DNA from: Hymenopus coronatus
Lineage: Eukaryota; Arthropoda; Insecta; Mantodea; Hymenopodidae
Length of the DNA stretch: 64,000 nt
NCBI GenBank assembly: GCA_030762935.1
Contig: CM060896.1
Span: 17,227,527 to 17,291,526, forward strand
Direction: 5' to 3'
Shown here: positions 24,501-39,500 of the stretch, one piece after another
Layout of the letters: each line of letters begins with the position of its first letter
Position numbering within the stretch: position 1 is the first letter of the stretch
Notes under the pieces: model-generated
Told to the model about the DNA's origin: nothing
The model's database searches: none
Seen by the model: the letters and a program-made list of their open reading frames with translations, nothing else
Position numbers and translations under genes: made by a program

Positions 24501-27500
24501 TTTGTGTGAAAATTTTCATTTTTTTTTTTTTTCTTGAATTTCAGGTATCCAATTTGGATTTCCCTGTGGTGGAAAATTTAATGAAATCCATTGTGAAAGA
24601 GAAGCAGAATTTTGAAAGGCTTGAAGTAAGCAAGGAAGATCTGTTAAAAATGTTTAAGGTATGATATATCTGATATTTTTTGTTAAAAATGCACTAAATG
24701 TGTTCTTTTTATTAGTTTGAAATTAGCTGACATTACCTGTCATTGTAGTATCTAAACAGTCTTAATCAGTTAAGTTTTAAAATGAAATAGAGGAAATTTG
24801 TTGTTTAATTTTCCTGATGTGATGCCAAATTAATGAAGTCCAGTGTGAAATGCACTAAATGCATGTAGAGCATGTTTACACATCCCTATTTACTACATTC
24901 AAATGCAGAGTTTTGTTCTCCAGTAAATCAGACACTATTATTAACAATCTTGCATATCCTCCTTACTCACGCACTGTCTAGTGCAAGGTAAAGTCAGTTT
25001 GGGTGGCTCAGTTGGTTAGATGCTGGCTTTCTGATCTCAAGGTCCAGGTTCAAACTCAGCCTAGATTGTCAGTTGATTTCCCGGCATGTAAAAGAACTCC
25101 TGCGGGACAAAATTCTGGCACGCTAGCAGTGCTGACATGTTCCAGGCAATTGACAGCGTCATTAACAAAGAAAATAAAATAGAAGGTAATGTAAACACCT
25201 TACAATACATATTTGCTATGCATATACTACATGTTTCAAGCATTCAGTTGATTTCTCTCCATTGTTACATCTTTTAAACAATTGTATATCCTAAAATTAA
25301 CATTTCAAGCTGGGCTTCATTTACCTATATCTTTTACTAGCCACTAATTCACCATTTAAGGCCATTGCATGCAGTCATGTATGTTATTACTAGAGACTGG
25401 ATTACATACATTTGCATGTTGCATATGCTTTTGCATATTTAGCCCTTTTTCACCGGTTGCATATTTTAACCAAAAACTGGCGATGATGCATATTCAGGGC
25501 TATATTCACAATATATTAGAAATTTTAAAGGGCGGGCACTAGCTTGTTCTTGTTTTGGTGCTCTAAATTCTAGGTTAGGCATTGACTGAGTCTATTTAAG
25601 TAATGAATAAAATCCTAGTAAACTCCTCCTTGCCGAAGATATTCCCAAGGAAATTTAAACAATTTTGAACAATAAACCCAGGCTTTGAACCTTTGTGTCA
25701 AATTGGTAGCTTTATTAATGGGACATGTAAACGTTTACTAGAAATATAGCACTCAAATTCAAATACTGTCCAGAGACCTTTTCTGCTTATAAAAATGTTT
25801 TGAGTGATCGACAACACAATTTTACTACCGAACATTTGAAAGATTACTGGATCGTTTCTGTTTACCATAGTAACAAAATGTAAACAATACTTTTTTCTGT
25901 TTAAGTAAATAATAAAAACTGCTGATTGTATATTGTTTTTGAAATAATAATAAAAAAATCTGACGTGTTTCATTCACATGACTTTCTCTACCTCTCTGCA
26001 ACAAATTATTGTTAAAAAGCTTAGGCTTCTATTTACTTAATGCTAATTGAGAAAAGAGTAGCAGAAATAGTCTTATGACTTGTTTCCATGTAAGTAGAAG
26101 GGAAAAAAGGGAGTACCATAGGTTAAAGTGATAGTCAAAAGCTGGTTGCTATGTGACTTAAGTTCCTTTGTTTGTATGGACAGGAGTTGACAAATTCCTG
26201 TATGAGAAAAGTATAAGTTTTTCAATCCTGAAACAAAAAATCAGGAATATCTTAAAAACGATCAACTCCACGAAAAAAATGTACATAGCATAAATTGTGT
26301 TTTAATGTGCTCTACATTTTCTGTATCGTAAGTTTTTGTCCATCTCTTATGGTTTAGCAGTTATCCAAAAATCTGTAAAATTCATCCAGAATAAAGTAGT
26401 CTTCAAAGGCTATTCCCAGAAAATTCAAGATATACATTTTATTTGTCAAGTAATATCTTAAATATAAGAGATTTTAATCAAATTCGTTACAGCCATTTTT
26501 TAGAAAATCAAAATTGTCGAAATTTTTTCCAAGTAAAGGGTAGTTTGGAGTGGGGAGATTTTCTTCAAAATCTTCGTGTTGCATCCTTGGAAGATACCAA
26601 ACTTAAATACCAAGTTTGGTTTTTAACAGTCTTTTCATTTTTGAGCTATGCTACACACAGACACACACACATATACACAGACTGACTGACTGACAGACAG
26701 ACAGACAGACACACACACACACACACATGGACATTTTTCTGAAAATGCTTTTTTTGTATTCAGGGGGTCTCAAAACATTATTTCCTGTGAAATCTCGGTA
26801 TCAAATTTTTGGGTACAATACAATACCTTCTCTATACACTATGTACATAGTATGTATAGAGAAAGTAAAAAATATATATATATAAATACTCATATTCTTC
26901 ATTTCTTGTTCCTGTGATTTCTCGTACCTTTTAAAGTTAAATTAGTTTTTTCTTTGTTTTGCAGTATAATGAATTCAAATTGCGCATCTTAAATGAAAAA
27001 GTAAATACTCCATCTACCACAGTATACCGATGTGGTCCACTCATAGATCTATGTAGAGGTCCTCATGTTCGACACACTGGCAAAGTGAAGTCATTTAAGG
27101 TGACAAAGGTAAGTTGGGTAGAATCTCACATTAAGAATAATAAAATTATATTTGTGAGTTTATTTCATCAAATATTGATGTCTCAATCCACAAACCCTTG
27201 AGTTTTATTGACCAATATACAAGCTTTTTGCCATGGAAATTATAATTTTTGCTTGCTTATCAGGTGGCATAGAAGTACGAGTGTTTTTATAATTTTTGTG
27301 TGTGGGGAGAATCTTGCCAGAAGGTAGAAAGTATTTCTAATAGAATCCTCAAATGTATCTCTCCAGCTATAGGATTGTTGGAAAACTTGCCATTACATAT
27401 AGAGCTACAGAATGTAGGAACACATTTGCTTAGAAAATACAAGACTGATACATTTTTAAAACAAATCCTCATGCCTCACACATATGCTGTGTTTGCTGAC

Positions 27501-30500
27501 AGAGTTGCATATTCATAATTAAATACACTCTCTTAGACTTTCAAGCCATATTTATCTGAAACAAGACCATGTTGTTTTTTTGTTTTTTTTTTTCAAATCA
27601 TTAATGTTGAGAAGTCATCTTGCATTTGCAGCATATATTTTCTGAATAGCCTCTGTGAAAATGTAAATTTCAAACTTGTGGGTATGGCCGTGACAAACCA
27701 AGGGGGAAAGGAGATGGTATTGCTAAGATTGACATAGAATAACAGGTTATGTGCATTTCATTTCATTCTGTAAAATCAGCTGTTAACAAACAGACCAAGG
27801 CCTATAATCATTCTCATTGGAAAAAAGATTTTTACCTAAGACTAAAATAAAAATAGAGGATTTCCTTTCCACATTGGTGCTTAAGCTTAATGTTGTATTG
27901 GGAGTCAGGAAGAACCGAAAGACAGGTTTAGCTGTGCATTTCTGTTCTCCTGGTACATACACACTAGATATGATATGTTTCTGTTCTTTTTTCTCCCATC
28001 CTCCCACTACATGAATCTGCATGCAAATTTGAATAATGTAGAACTTTTATTATGATTATATGTACATATATATCGTAATATAATGCAAGTTATTATAAAT
28101 TGAAATTGGTTAAAAAAAAATCAGTCTAAATGTCCTTTGATTTGTTCAATGTGCAGTTTTAAATATTGTTTAAAAATTAATTTATCATGACTTCTTTTTA
28201 TTTCGATGAGATATGCTAAAAATGGGGTTATTTTATATTCAGATTAAATATGGTTACCCTATACCTTCATCATAGAAAATGTTGGAATTAGCAACCCCTG
28301 GCTCCACATATTTCTTGCACCTTTTAAGAAAATTTAAATTAACACTAATTAATTCCCTACAGCAGTGTAAATAAAACGAGTCTATGCTTGCCTCTAAAAA
28401 AAATCATTGTGGATTAATAGAGCAATCATTGTCATCATCCAGCACCCAATTGTAGAAATTAAATCTACTTGTACTATGATTGCAATTTCTGAACCATAGT
28501 TATCTTATAAGGCTCCAGTTTTAAAAGTTTAGTGGCATTTCAGGCCAAATATTGTTCATGATTTCTTGAAGATTTCTTTGGACTTTGTTCTATTTTCTCT
28601 CCAGTATCATTGAGTTTTTCTCTGCAAGAACACATCAATTTGCTTTGGTTTCTTGTCAAATTTAGATCCTGTTATCCTAAGTCTACCCACAGGATGTGAG
28701 TCGTATTTCTGTGAGGAGTATGAACAGCAAGAATGGTCCAGTACTTCTGGTGTACACCGCATCTTAAAGCTAAAATTTGCCAACATTTCGCCCATCTTAT
28801 GATGGAGCTTCCTCAGTGTTAACTGTGTCTTGTCCAGCTGGCATTTCTTCTGTGTTTCCATTGGTTGACATTTGGCCAATGGATGAGGTCACTGCTTTCT
28901 GTGTTCTCATTGGCTTGCTGGTAGCAAGGTGGAATGGTTTTCTTAACAGAGGTCTCCAAATAATGTTCAGTTTTTTTCCAATGTCTGTATTCATGTTTTG
29001 TTCTTTAAAAATCTCACTATTTTTGCATATAATGTGATGTTTATAATCTTCATACGGGACCAGTAATTTTATATCATCAAAACCATGATGGCTAGTTTCA
29101 ATAGCATCCTTGGCTAACACTGACTTCTCAGGTTGATTGAGTTTGAGGCTCCTGATAAGCATTTTGCATTGTGTGTGTGCAGATCTTCCAGTCTGGCCTA
29201 TATATGTTTTTTCTGCAGTTGTATGGTAATTTATAAAGCCCTACATTAAGTAATGGATTGGATTTGTAATTTACTGGTCGGAAGGTGTATTGTAGCTTCC
29301 TGACACTGCTGAAACAAGTATTAATCCCCTGTTTGTGTAGGTTCTTACCAACTCTTAAATTGGCATCTACTTCTCTACAGGGGTTTTCATACATGAAGAC
29401 TCTATGCTAATATCTACTCACCTTTTGGTATTATAACAGCATACATGCTATAATACCGAATCATGTGATCTCACAATGTATCACCTTCTATACAAAGACT
29501 TTGCATCAATCAACCAATTAGGGAAAGTAGAGGGGAACAGAACAGGTTAGAATGGTCACATACACAAACCAAAGCTGCATAGAATTGCTTTTTTGTCTTT
29601 TTTCTTTCCTGCCTTTGCTTCCTTTCTTTTCTCAGGTTCATTGTGATATAACATTAGGCAGATATTTAGCATCTGTTTTTGCTCAGGAATAAAATAATGA
29701 AGTACTGAGTTGGTACAGTAACACAGGAACATCACTAAATGGTTATTCCACTTGAACATGTTTCAAAGCATATGCACTTCATCTTCAGCAGGCTCTAACC
29801 AATTATTTCTCTAGAGGATTTTTAAGTAAATGACTTGGGCGTGATTAGTGATCTTGTTTTGTATTTCCAAAGGGTGCTGAGTGGCAGCAGTTCGAAAATT
29901 CATTATTTTATCTTGGTTTTTATTATGTGTATTTCCTCCCAAATATCTTAATTCTGCTGCACATCTTGTAGGTTTTATAAGTGTTATTTTTTTTATTTAT
30001 TTCATGGTTTGATGACCAGAAGTGATGGGCGACAGCAAATTTATCTTGTTTTTAAATTTTTTTTAGTTTCTCCCATGTAGAGTTTGTTGCAATTCGTACA
30101 TTCTGTTTTGTAAAAGCCAGATTTTTCGGTGCTCTGGGATGGAGTCCAAGTTGGTTCTTTGGTTTTACTTAGTATATTTTGTAGGTTAAAGTTATATTGG
30201 GCCACTAAGCTGATGTTGAGACAAGTTAAAATTGTTTTTCAGTCTTTTTAGGATAAGCCTCTTTATAATTTATGGAACACAGAAGTAAATGCAAATAGCA
30301 GTAATAAACTTGCATTGTTTTGGTTGTTTTTCAGAATTCATCTACATATTGGGAAGGAAAGAGTGATGCTGAATCATTACAGAGAGTGTATGGTATATCA
30401 TTTCCAGACAACAAACAATTGAAAGAATGGGAGAAATTCCAAGAAGAAGCTGCTAAGCGGGATCATCGGAAAATTGGCAGGGTTAGAAGTTTATGAATTA

Positions 30501-33500
30501 TGTACACTTGAAATTTCTTTAATAGTGCTTCCTTCTCCATTTATGTTCAATAGTTTTTCATTCAATAATTGATAATATTGTTTTGTTTGCAGGAACAAGA
30601 GTTATTCTTCTTCCATGAACTGAGCCCTGGATCTTGTTTCTTCCTTCCAAAGGGTGCATACATTTACAATACATTGATTGAATTTTTAAAGGCAGAATAC
30701 AGAAAAAGGGGATTTCAAGAAGTTGTGTCACCTAATATATACAATTCAAAACTGTGGCAAACATCTGGCCATTGGGCACATTACGCAGTAAGTGAAATTA
30801 GCTTATACTATAATTACAATTTTAATGGAAATATTAATAAGAGTATTAATCAGTGCTACCAATGTGTTACTATTCTCTATCTCTTACAAGAATGTTCCTG
30901 TTGTAAACAAGAAGGTTAAGCAAAATCAACTTGCCATGTGTTTGATGCTGTGTGTGCTAATAAGTTTTGCAAGACTAACTGTAGTATCACTAACTTCTTG
31001 ACAATAAATTGAATAAGACTTGCAGTAACTTATAAAATTTGCATTATGGAATTAGTATTATCAAATAAGAAACAATCCTCTAAAACTCTTTGAAAATCAA
31101 TATAACCTCCATCTAACAGAAGATTTCAAGAAATCTGAAACTTCTCCAGACATCTTAAAACAAATGTCACTGGAAATAATAAATTTACGGTATCCTTCCC
31201 CTGAATGGTTACATATTTTTACGATGGTTCCAATCTACCAAATGATGGAGACACCGGTACTGGAGCAACATGCCCACTCTTCTCATTTTATCGAAAACTA
31301 GATATGTTCAAAATCTTCTCGGGATTCTAGCCTTACCTGGCTAGAAGCCCAAGAAGATTTTGAATTAACACATCGCCAGGAAAGCTTCAGTTCTTATTTT
31401 AAACTAGATATGTATTCAACAAATGTTTCTGGTGAAATCATGGCAATTCTCTTAAGTCTACAAAATCTCTTTTATCATATAAAAAATGTAAAATAAACTG
31501 TAATCCTATCTGATCCAAAAGCAGCATTAGCGCTATAAAACAAGATACAACACCCAAAGGATTAATATTCTAGAATGTTGTAAAATGATACAACAATTAA
31601 CCCATTTACATAAAAGAGTGGTAATTCAATGGATTCCAGCCCGTTGTGGAATAATAGGTAATGAAATGGCTGATTTTTTGGCCAAAAAGGGAAGTAATTT
31701 AATTATCACCAAATCTACATCTAGTTAAATCCCTTTTTACTCTATTCAAAGAATAATATCATATAAGTACAAAAACTAAGTCAGTGAATCCTCATCAAGA
31801 CTACAACCGCTTTATGCATGGCACCATTCTCTGGCAATGGAAGCAACTGTGGTTCAACTCAACTAGAGACAAACTATGCGATGCCTGTCCTCTTCCCACT
31901 TCTGTTTATCCTCTCACACATTACAAGCGTTGTCATCAAGTTCTTCGATTTCGCCTACGTCTTGGCACAGAATAGAGAGAATACACAAAAGAAACTCAAC
32001 TGTAATCCATGCGCATGTGCGAATTCTGCCATATTGGTAGCGAGTAAGCAGCTATGCTGTTGAAATTACACACTTCATAATATACATTTTGTTAATGTTA
32101 TTGTGAATTTTAGTGACTGGGATTATACTCTTCTCAATGGTTATATTATACACTGTACAAGCTAGAATATTTGTTGACTCTTGAAGCTTTACTCTTATAA
32201 TGAGCAGTAGTAAGAGAAAAGGCAACCAGTGGTGCTCAGCGACCTAACCAAAAGATAATTCAAATACAATTATTAAGGTAAAGAAACATGGAATGTCTCC
32301 TGTAAAGTTGGTAATGTGGTATATCATGTGTTTGCACTAAGCTTCAGTTTTGCGTTTTTTATTTTTGTTGTTTCTTTTTTGTATGATAGGACTGATTCAT
32401 TCTTTCTAATCATATTTACTGTCCATTCTAATTCAAAGTCTTAAGCTTTTTTATTTTTTTATTAAATAAAACTTGGCAGCCCATTGACCACCTAGTCATT
32501 TACTCCTTCCTACATATTTTCCTAACCAAAATTGTATGTTGCTGCGGTTTGTTTTGTAGATATGAATAACAAACAAAACAGTCTCAAAAATCTGATGTGT
32601 TCCATTCACATGACTTTCGCTAGCTGTTCCACAATCAAACGTTTCTTATAAAAAGATTATTCTTTTATCTACATCATGCTAATCAAGATAAAAATTACCA
32701 GAATTGGCCTTATTACTTGCTTCTTTGTAAGTAGAAGAGAAATAAGAGAATACACAGGCTAAAGCACTAGTCAATTTTTTTAAAAGCTGGTTGCTATGTG
32801 AAACAATTGAAATTCAGTTCTCTTTGATTGCTAGGAATGACTAAAATTTTATCTTAAACTGAAACCAACAACTAAGAATATTTCTAAAATGGTCAACTCT
32901 AGAAAAAAAAATTAAATTATTTAAATTGTGTATTTTAATGAGATCTGCATTTTTGCTTTCTCTAGTCCATATGTACATTGTACATAATGGATAGAGAAGG
33001 TATTGCATTTCATCCAAAAATTTGATCTCAAGCTTGCACAGAAATATATGGTTTCAAGTCCCCAGAGTTCGAAAAAAAGCATTCTTAGAAAAAGATGTAC
33101 GTGTGTATATCTGTGGACTGCATAGCTCAAAAACGAAAAGTCCATTAAATATCACACTTGGTATATAAGTTTAGTATTTTCGAAGGATACAGCACAACAT
33201 TTTTTTTTAAGAAAATCCCCTCCTCCCCAAACTACCCTTTACATGGAACATTTTTCGAAATGTTTATTTTCTCAAAAATGAATCTAACGATTTTTATTAA
33301 AACACAGTGTATTGCAGATATTCACATCACAAATAAAATATATCTTTTGAATTTTCTGGGAATAGCCTCTGAAGAGCTCTTTATTCTGGTTGAGATTTGC
33401 AGAATTTTGCATAGCTGTTAAACCATAAGATATACACTACTGCTCAAGAGTTTTTGAACACATCTAATTTTTAGGATTTATTGAAACAATGGAATAAAAA

Positions 33501-36500
33501 AGACATAGTTTGTAGTCACAACGGTATATTTAATGAAAATCAGTAATACATGTTAGATTTTGCTTTCTTCAAAGTAACCTCCCCTTGCTTTAATTACAGC
33601 TGCGCAAACTCTGGGCATTGTTTCTATTAAGTGCGCCAGTGTATCTTCCGAAATATCCCTCCATATATTGTGCACATGACTCCACAATACATTTACATTA
33701 GAGGGTTGTTTCTTTCTTATCTCTCTGTCCACATGATCCCAAATTAGTTCAATAGGATTGCAGTCAGGACTTTGAGGGGGCCAAACCATGTTCTTCAAGA
33801 CTTGTGTCTCTTCCAGTCATTCAACGTATCTTCTACAAAGTATAGATGTATGCTTGGGATCATTATCCTGCTGCAGAATGAACCCCTTGGCAATTAACCA
33901 CACCCCAGATAGTTTGGCATGGCGGAGAATATTGTGATAATACTCCATCATTCCTTCTATTTTCACAATATCGCCTGTCCTATTTCCACGAAAACAACCC
34001 CGTACCAGCACCGAACCACCTCCATGCTTGATTGAAGGGGATATGCACTGAGGTGCCATGTGTTCACTTTTTGCATGTCAAACAAACTGGCGATGTTTTA
34101 AGCCAAATATCTCAAACTTAGATGCATCATAAATAATACCTTTTTCACTGATCAACAGTCCAGCTTACATGTTGCTTGGCCCATTGTAATCTTTTCCATT
34201 TATTGACAGCTCTCAATAGGGATTTCTTTGCCGCAATGCAACCGTTCAGATGTGCATCCTGAAGTCTTCTCTTCACTGTAGAAACACTCACAGATTCCTC
34301 CCTCAACTGGTTCAGTTCTGCTGTCAGCATGGGTGCTATTTTGAAATGATCACGTTTATGGTCACTATTAAATGTTTATCCTCACTTTTTGAGGTCACCC
34401 TAGGTCACTATTAAATGTTTATCCTCACTTTTCGAGGTCACCCTAGGCCTCCCCTTTCGATAACGATCCTTATTGCTATTTGTAGTTACATCCTCTTTAC
34501 AGTGTAATGGACACTTCCCAAGGAAACATATTCTTGTGTGGCAATTTGATGCATGGCGTGGCCTGATTTTTGTAAGCTGACTATTTCAGCATGTTTTTCT
34601 GCTGAAAGCTCCCTTCTTTTACCCATTTCAGACTTTTCAACTGCACAATAACATTATGTACCATTCACCAGCTTAAGCACTGAAGTACTGTTTGCAGCCA
34701 ATACCTATGTACAGATGTCTGTAAACGACATCTAGAGAATCACAGACCTACTATGATATCCAAAACAAAATTAGGGTAATTGTTCCTATGAGGGCCAACA
34801 AATGCTACATTTTCAAAATGCACATAAAAGACAAACAAAAGGCAGCATAGTAAATTTCAATTGTTTCTCCATGGATTTCTACCATTTATAATATGACATT
34901 GGTTTTATTTTGCGTTATACACTTGTTAATTGCAGTAAAACAGGCTGTTCAAAAACTTTTGGGCAGTAGTGTATGCAAAAGCTTCCTACATAAAAATGTA
35001 GAACTCGTATAATTTATATCATATACATTTTTATGTAGAGTAAAGCGTTTCATTGGTTTCAATTTTAAACTAATTTAAGTTTTCTCCAACGGTACCATTG
35101 AAAGCGAACCAAACATCAATCGTTTCACATAGCAACCAGCTTTTAAAATATTTGACTATCACTGTAGCCTAATGCATTCCCTTAATGCCCTTCCACTTGC
35201 AAGGGAACAAGTAATTATTGTATTCGGGGGTCCCAAAAAGTATTTTCGGTATTGAATTTTTGGGTGCAATACGATGCCCCCTCTATCCACTATCTAAAGA
35301 TCATTTCTGCTTATGTTTATCTTGATTAGCATGGCATAGATAAAAGAATAATCTTTAATAAGAAAAATTTGTTTGTGGAACAGCTAGAGAAAGTTATGTG
35401 AATGGAACACATCATATTTTTATGTAGTTCGTTTTTGTTTAGCCCTTGTGGTTTACCAGTTATACAAAAGATATTGATATAAAAGTCATCCAGAATGAAG
35501 AGGTCCTCAGAGGCTATTCCCAGAAAATTAAGTTATACTTTTCGTTTGTCATAAAAATATAATCAAATGACATCTTAATCAAAACTATAAGAGATAAAAT
35601 CTTACCAGACAGAAAATTTAGATCCTGTTAAAGCCCACAATTTGTCTGTACATTTTTTGTGGAGTTAACCATTTCCAAGATACCCCCTTTTATTGATTAA
35701 GATTTTTCAAATACATTCACATTTTCTTAAGTGATAATTACCATTCAGGCATTTTTCTTTTCTTTGTTCAAGTTCATACAGATAGAATGAGATTTCACAG
35801 CATAACTTAGCGGCTGGCATCGAAAAGGTTTGACTATCGTTTATATCTATAACGAAATGCGCAATTAAATTATTTCTATATTTACAAGAAACAGAAGAAT
35901 AAGCAGTCATATAAACAAGCAGAGAAAGTCATATGTACGCCACACTAAGATTTTTATTACATATGCTCTTGCTTTATTATTTTAAACCCTTTAATTTGCT
36001 TAAAATCATGTGTAGTAAGCAGCTTTCGCTTTGCGTTTACTAGGTCGCAATATGGCGTCTAACGCAGGGCTTGGCTTCATGCACATCAAAGGAGCTGCCC
36101 TCGAGTTTCCTTTCTGTATACTCTCTATTCTGTGGTCTCGGCTTTACTGCTCTTACTCATTCTTATCTTTTGTCTGGTGATGTTCCCTCCAAGTGCAACT
36201 ATTGCCACTCTCCACTTACACTCACATTCTCACCGGCTGCTGTTTCTACAATGATGCAAGAATTAGATGCAGTATTCCAGCAACTGTGTTACCGTTCTTA
36301 GTGATCCAGCCTTCTCAAAGAATGTACTGAACTTTCATAATGAAACTTATTTATGTAAAGAATTGTAAAATTTATTGTAGTCGTGATTTGATGTTGTTAA
36401 AGCGACACTAAATAAAATAAAAAAAAAAAAGGATACACAAACAAAACATCTGGAAAACAACGGAAAAATTTACAAGATTACAATATTTTTATATTACCAA

Positions 36501-39500
36501 GAAAATCTGCAGTAAAATGTAAATGTTGTTTTATTTATGGGCGCTCTTTAACTACTGTGGTTCTCAGCGTCCCATTTTATACTGGGCATGAAAGACCACT
36601 TAATTTTGCTCAGAGGCCTCTCTATCAGGCTTGAGGTTCTTTTACGTGCCGTAAATCTACAACACGGTACCAACGGCTTTACTTCCCTTCCGAAGGAAGC
36701 CATGCTAAAGATTTTTACACCCGAAAAAATCCATCGTCCTCCGCCAGGTTTAAACCCGCGACCTTGGAAAATCTGCAGTAGCAACCTTCAGACTATTAAT
36801 GGGACATGACAGTTTATACAGATTTGGCATAGCAGAGACTCCTATATGTCTTTTCTGTAACTTAAATGAAGAAATGGATTGTGATCATTTTATACACTGT
36901 CCGACTTTTACAGAAGACTACAACCTCTGAACTAAATATTGGAGTGCAAGAAAACAAATGATTTCATTATCAAGCATCTAGCAACAAACCATATTATCAC
37001 GTAGCAAAAGGGTTATTTCTTCGCAACCAACAGTACCATAGAAGTCAGCAAACCATAGAAGTCATAACAGGAGTGCAATGAGGAGTAGTCCTCTTTATTG
37101 TTTCAAAAGTTTTTTTTTTTTTTTTTTTTTTTGCTACTTATTATTATTTATTTATTTGTTTGTTTTAAGCTGATACATAAGTTTGCTGGCGTTCAGCCCA
37201 AGCTCCTAGCTCGTCATACCCACACACATGATTACAGTTTCACACATTTTAATTCCTTAAAACCTTAATAATTCCCTTTGCACAGACCAATTCCAGCTTT
37301 TCTTAACTTGGCTTAAAATTTATCTAAGCATCTGTCATCCTTTCTAAAAAACTTGCTTTAACATTGTTCTTCTACCATCTTGTCGCACTTTTGCTCCAGG
37401 AATTTTTTCCTCCATAGATCTGTTCCTTGGCATTCAAATACTATATGTTCTAGATCTTCCTTCCCTCCACAAATGGAACACGGATTCTGTGGGATGCCTT
37501 TTCATCTCCCTCTTAATCCCCAAACACTCATTCTTAACCATGCTATTCCTTCCCTTTCTTCACCATTTATCTTATCTATGTTTGTCTCCCTTTCCCATGT
37601 TTCGTTCATTGATCTAGTATAGAGGAGATATTTTTTCCATTATCCCACCAAAATGTTTTTGGATTTCTATGTCTTCAAATCTCTTGCTTATTATTTTCCA
37701 AATTTATTATAATTTTCCCCTCTCCTTCAGTACTCCCCCATCCCATTCACTTTCAGGTTCATTTAGATTCTGTTAGTCCATCCAGAGTTCCTAAGACTCT
37801 TTTCCTGATGTTCCACACACTGTCGTAACATATTATTATCTAGGTTCAGGATCCTAAACCAATATTTCAGTGCTGTTTCTATAATCATACTCTTCCTCTG
37901 TAGTCTTCCCCACTCCAATTGCGCTACTTCTTCTTTGCTACTTAAGGTTTGTCTCAGTTGTGTTTCATTTTGGCAGATTCACAGACTTACTCCATGATGA
38001 TATGCTGACTGCTTTTAAATTGCATACAATATTCTAGGCATGTGGGACAAACAGCATTCACCCTGAGACCAATTTTTTCCTGAGAATAGTCATATAATAT
38101 AGGAATACAACTTGTATAACCACCTCCTTAGTAATGCAGGGCAAAATCTGCATATTATTTAAGAATAATAAGTTAATAGTGTATAACTGAGTTTATCTAT
38201 TGTTTAGTCTACTATATTTATTCAAATGCAAGACAACCTCAAATGCAGTATGAAACCCAATTTTTCAGTACTTAATTTTGGAATTTAGCATATCATCTAT
38301 ATAAAATAAAGAATAAGTTTAAAGTGTTACACATAAATTTTGAACAAATTAAGGGTCATTTAAGCTGAGTAAGTCCTTTTCTTTCTTTCTTTTTTGTAAT
38401 GTGAGTTTGTACAGAAATTTACATAGAGGATGAGAGGAAAATGAAAATGCACCAATTTGTTTGCGGGAGGTGATGGCGGCAGCAGTTGATGAATAAGATT
38501 TTCTATTTAGACAACAAAGTTTTACTTTAGTTTTACTTAATTTGAATTTGCATAGGAGTTTACATGTTGGGCAGGGGAGAGTATGAGAGAGGGGGGGAGA
38601 ACAAAAATGTAGTGGTATATGTGGTATTAATTTGTTGAGTTGGTTTTTTTATACTATGTCACTTACAATTTTTAATTATGAGGGACTAGTTTTGGAAGCC
38701 AATGCTTCCATTTTCAACCTCACGGATCCAACTGTCATGCTGGTTGCATTTACTTGTATTCTCTTCTCTGGTGGTAAAATGATGAACTTCTTGTTTAAGC
38801 TGTTTACTGGTGGGATTTCAAAGTTTATTAGGTGATCTTTGTTTTTCTATATGAGGATGTTTTCCCAGGTTGTGAGTTCATTATGGCCTGACATGGTTTT
38901 TAGTAATTTTGGCTTTGGATCTAGATTATGGCTTTCTTTCCAGAAGTGAAATGCCACTGCTGATTTGTCTTCCTGTTTTACTCTTAGGTTTCTAAAGTGC
39001 TCTTTGGATCTGATTTTTAAACTTCTTTTGGTTTCCTATGTAGAACTTTTCGCAATTTGTGCATTTTAATTTGTTATATTCCTGATCTATTTTCTGGTGG
39101 AATTTCATCTTTTATTTTTGAATTTAGTAACTTTATGACAGAAAATCTCTTTATTGGAGCCAGGGGAATGTTTTGTTCTTTGAAGATCTTTTTGAATTTT
39201 CTAAATGCTCGGGAATGGTAAGTGAATTTTTTGAATGTGTTGATATTGTCGTTTCCTGCTGTTAGGGTAGTTATTTCTTTCAACAAATTAATACCACATA
39301 TAATTTGACCGTCAGTGTTACTAAATTCCCCCAAACATCAATGTACTGGTATGTTGCAGTGGAGAAAATGATGGGATAATGACAGTGCACCACAGTTGCA
39401 ACAACAACAATGATGATGGATAATAGATCTAAATATAACACATTGTTATAAAAGATACACCTAATTCAAATCTGCATAGAAATTCATATAAAAAGCAGGA

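Larger units (their letters stand above)
32955..35414 (-). repeat. Repeat A, copy 6, split by a Tc1 element
   Basis: Minus orientation: 32955-33434 and 34972-35414, ending ...ggaacacatca. The two parts join across the Tc1 with one TA lost, giving accataagata-tgcaaaag, as in uninterrupted copies (accgtaagaaatggacaaaa at 40.66 kb). A + oriented repeat A fragment follows at about 35414-35600. Confidence 0.65.

Noticed and set aside
27300..27518. 72-residue ORF (+) as a missed exon
   Set aside because: TARS exons d and e are contiguous in protein without it, and no domain is recognised.
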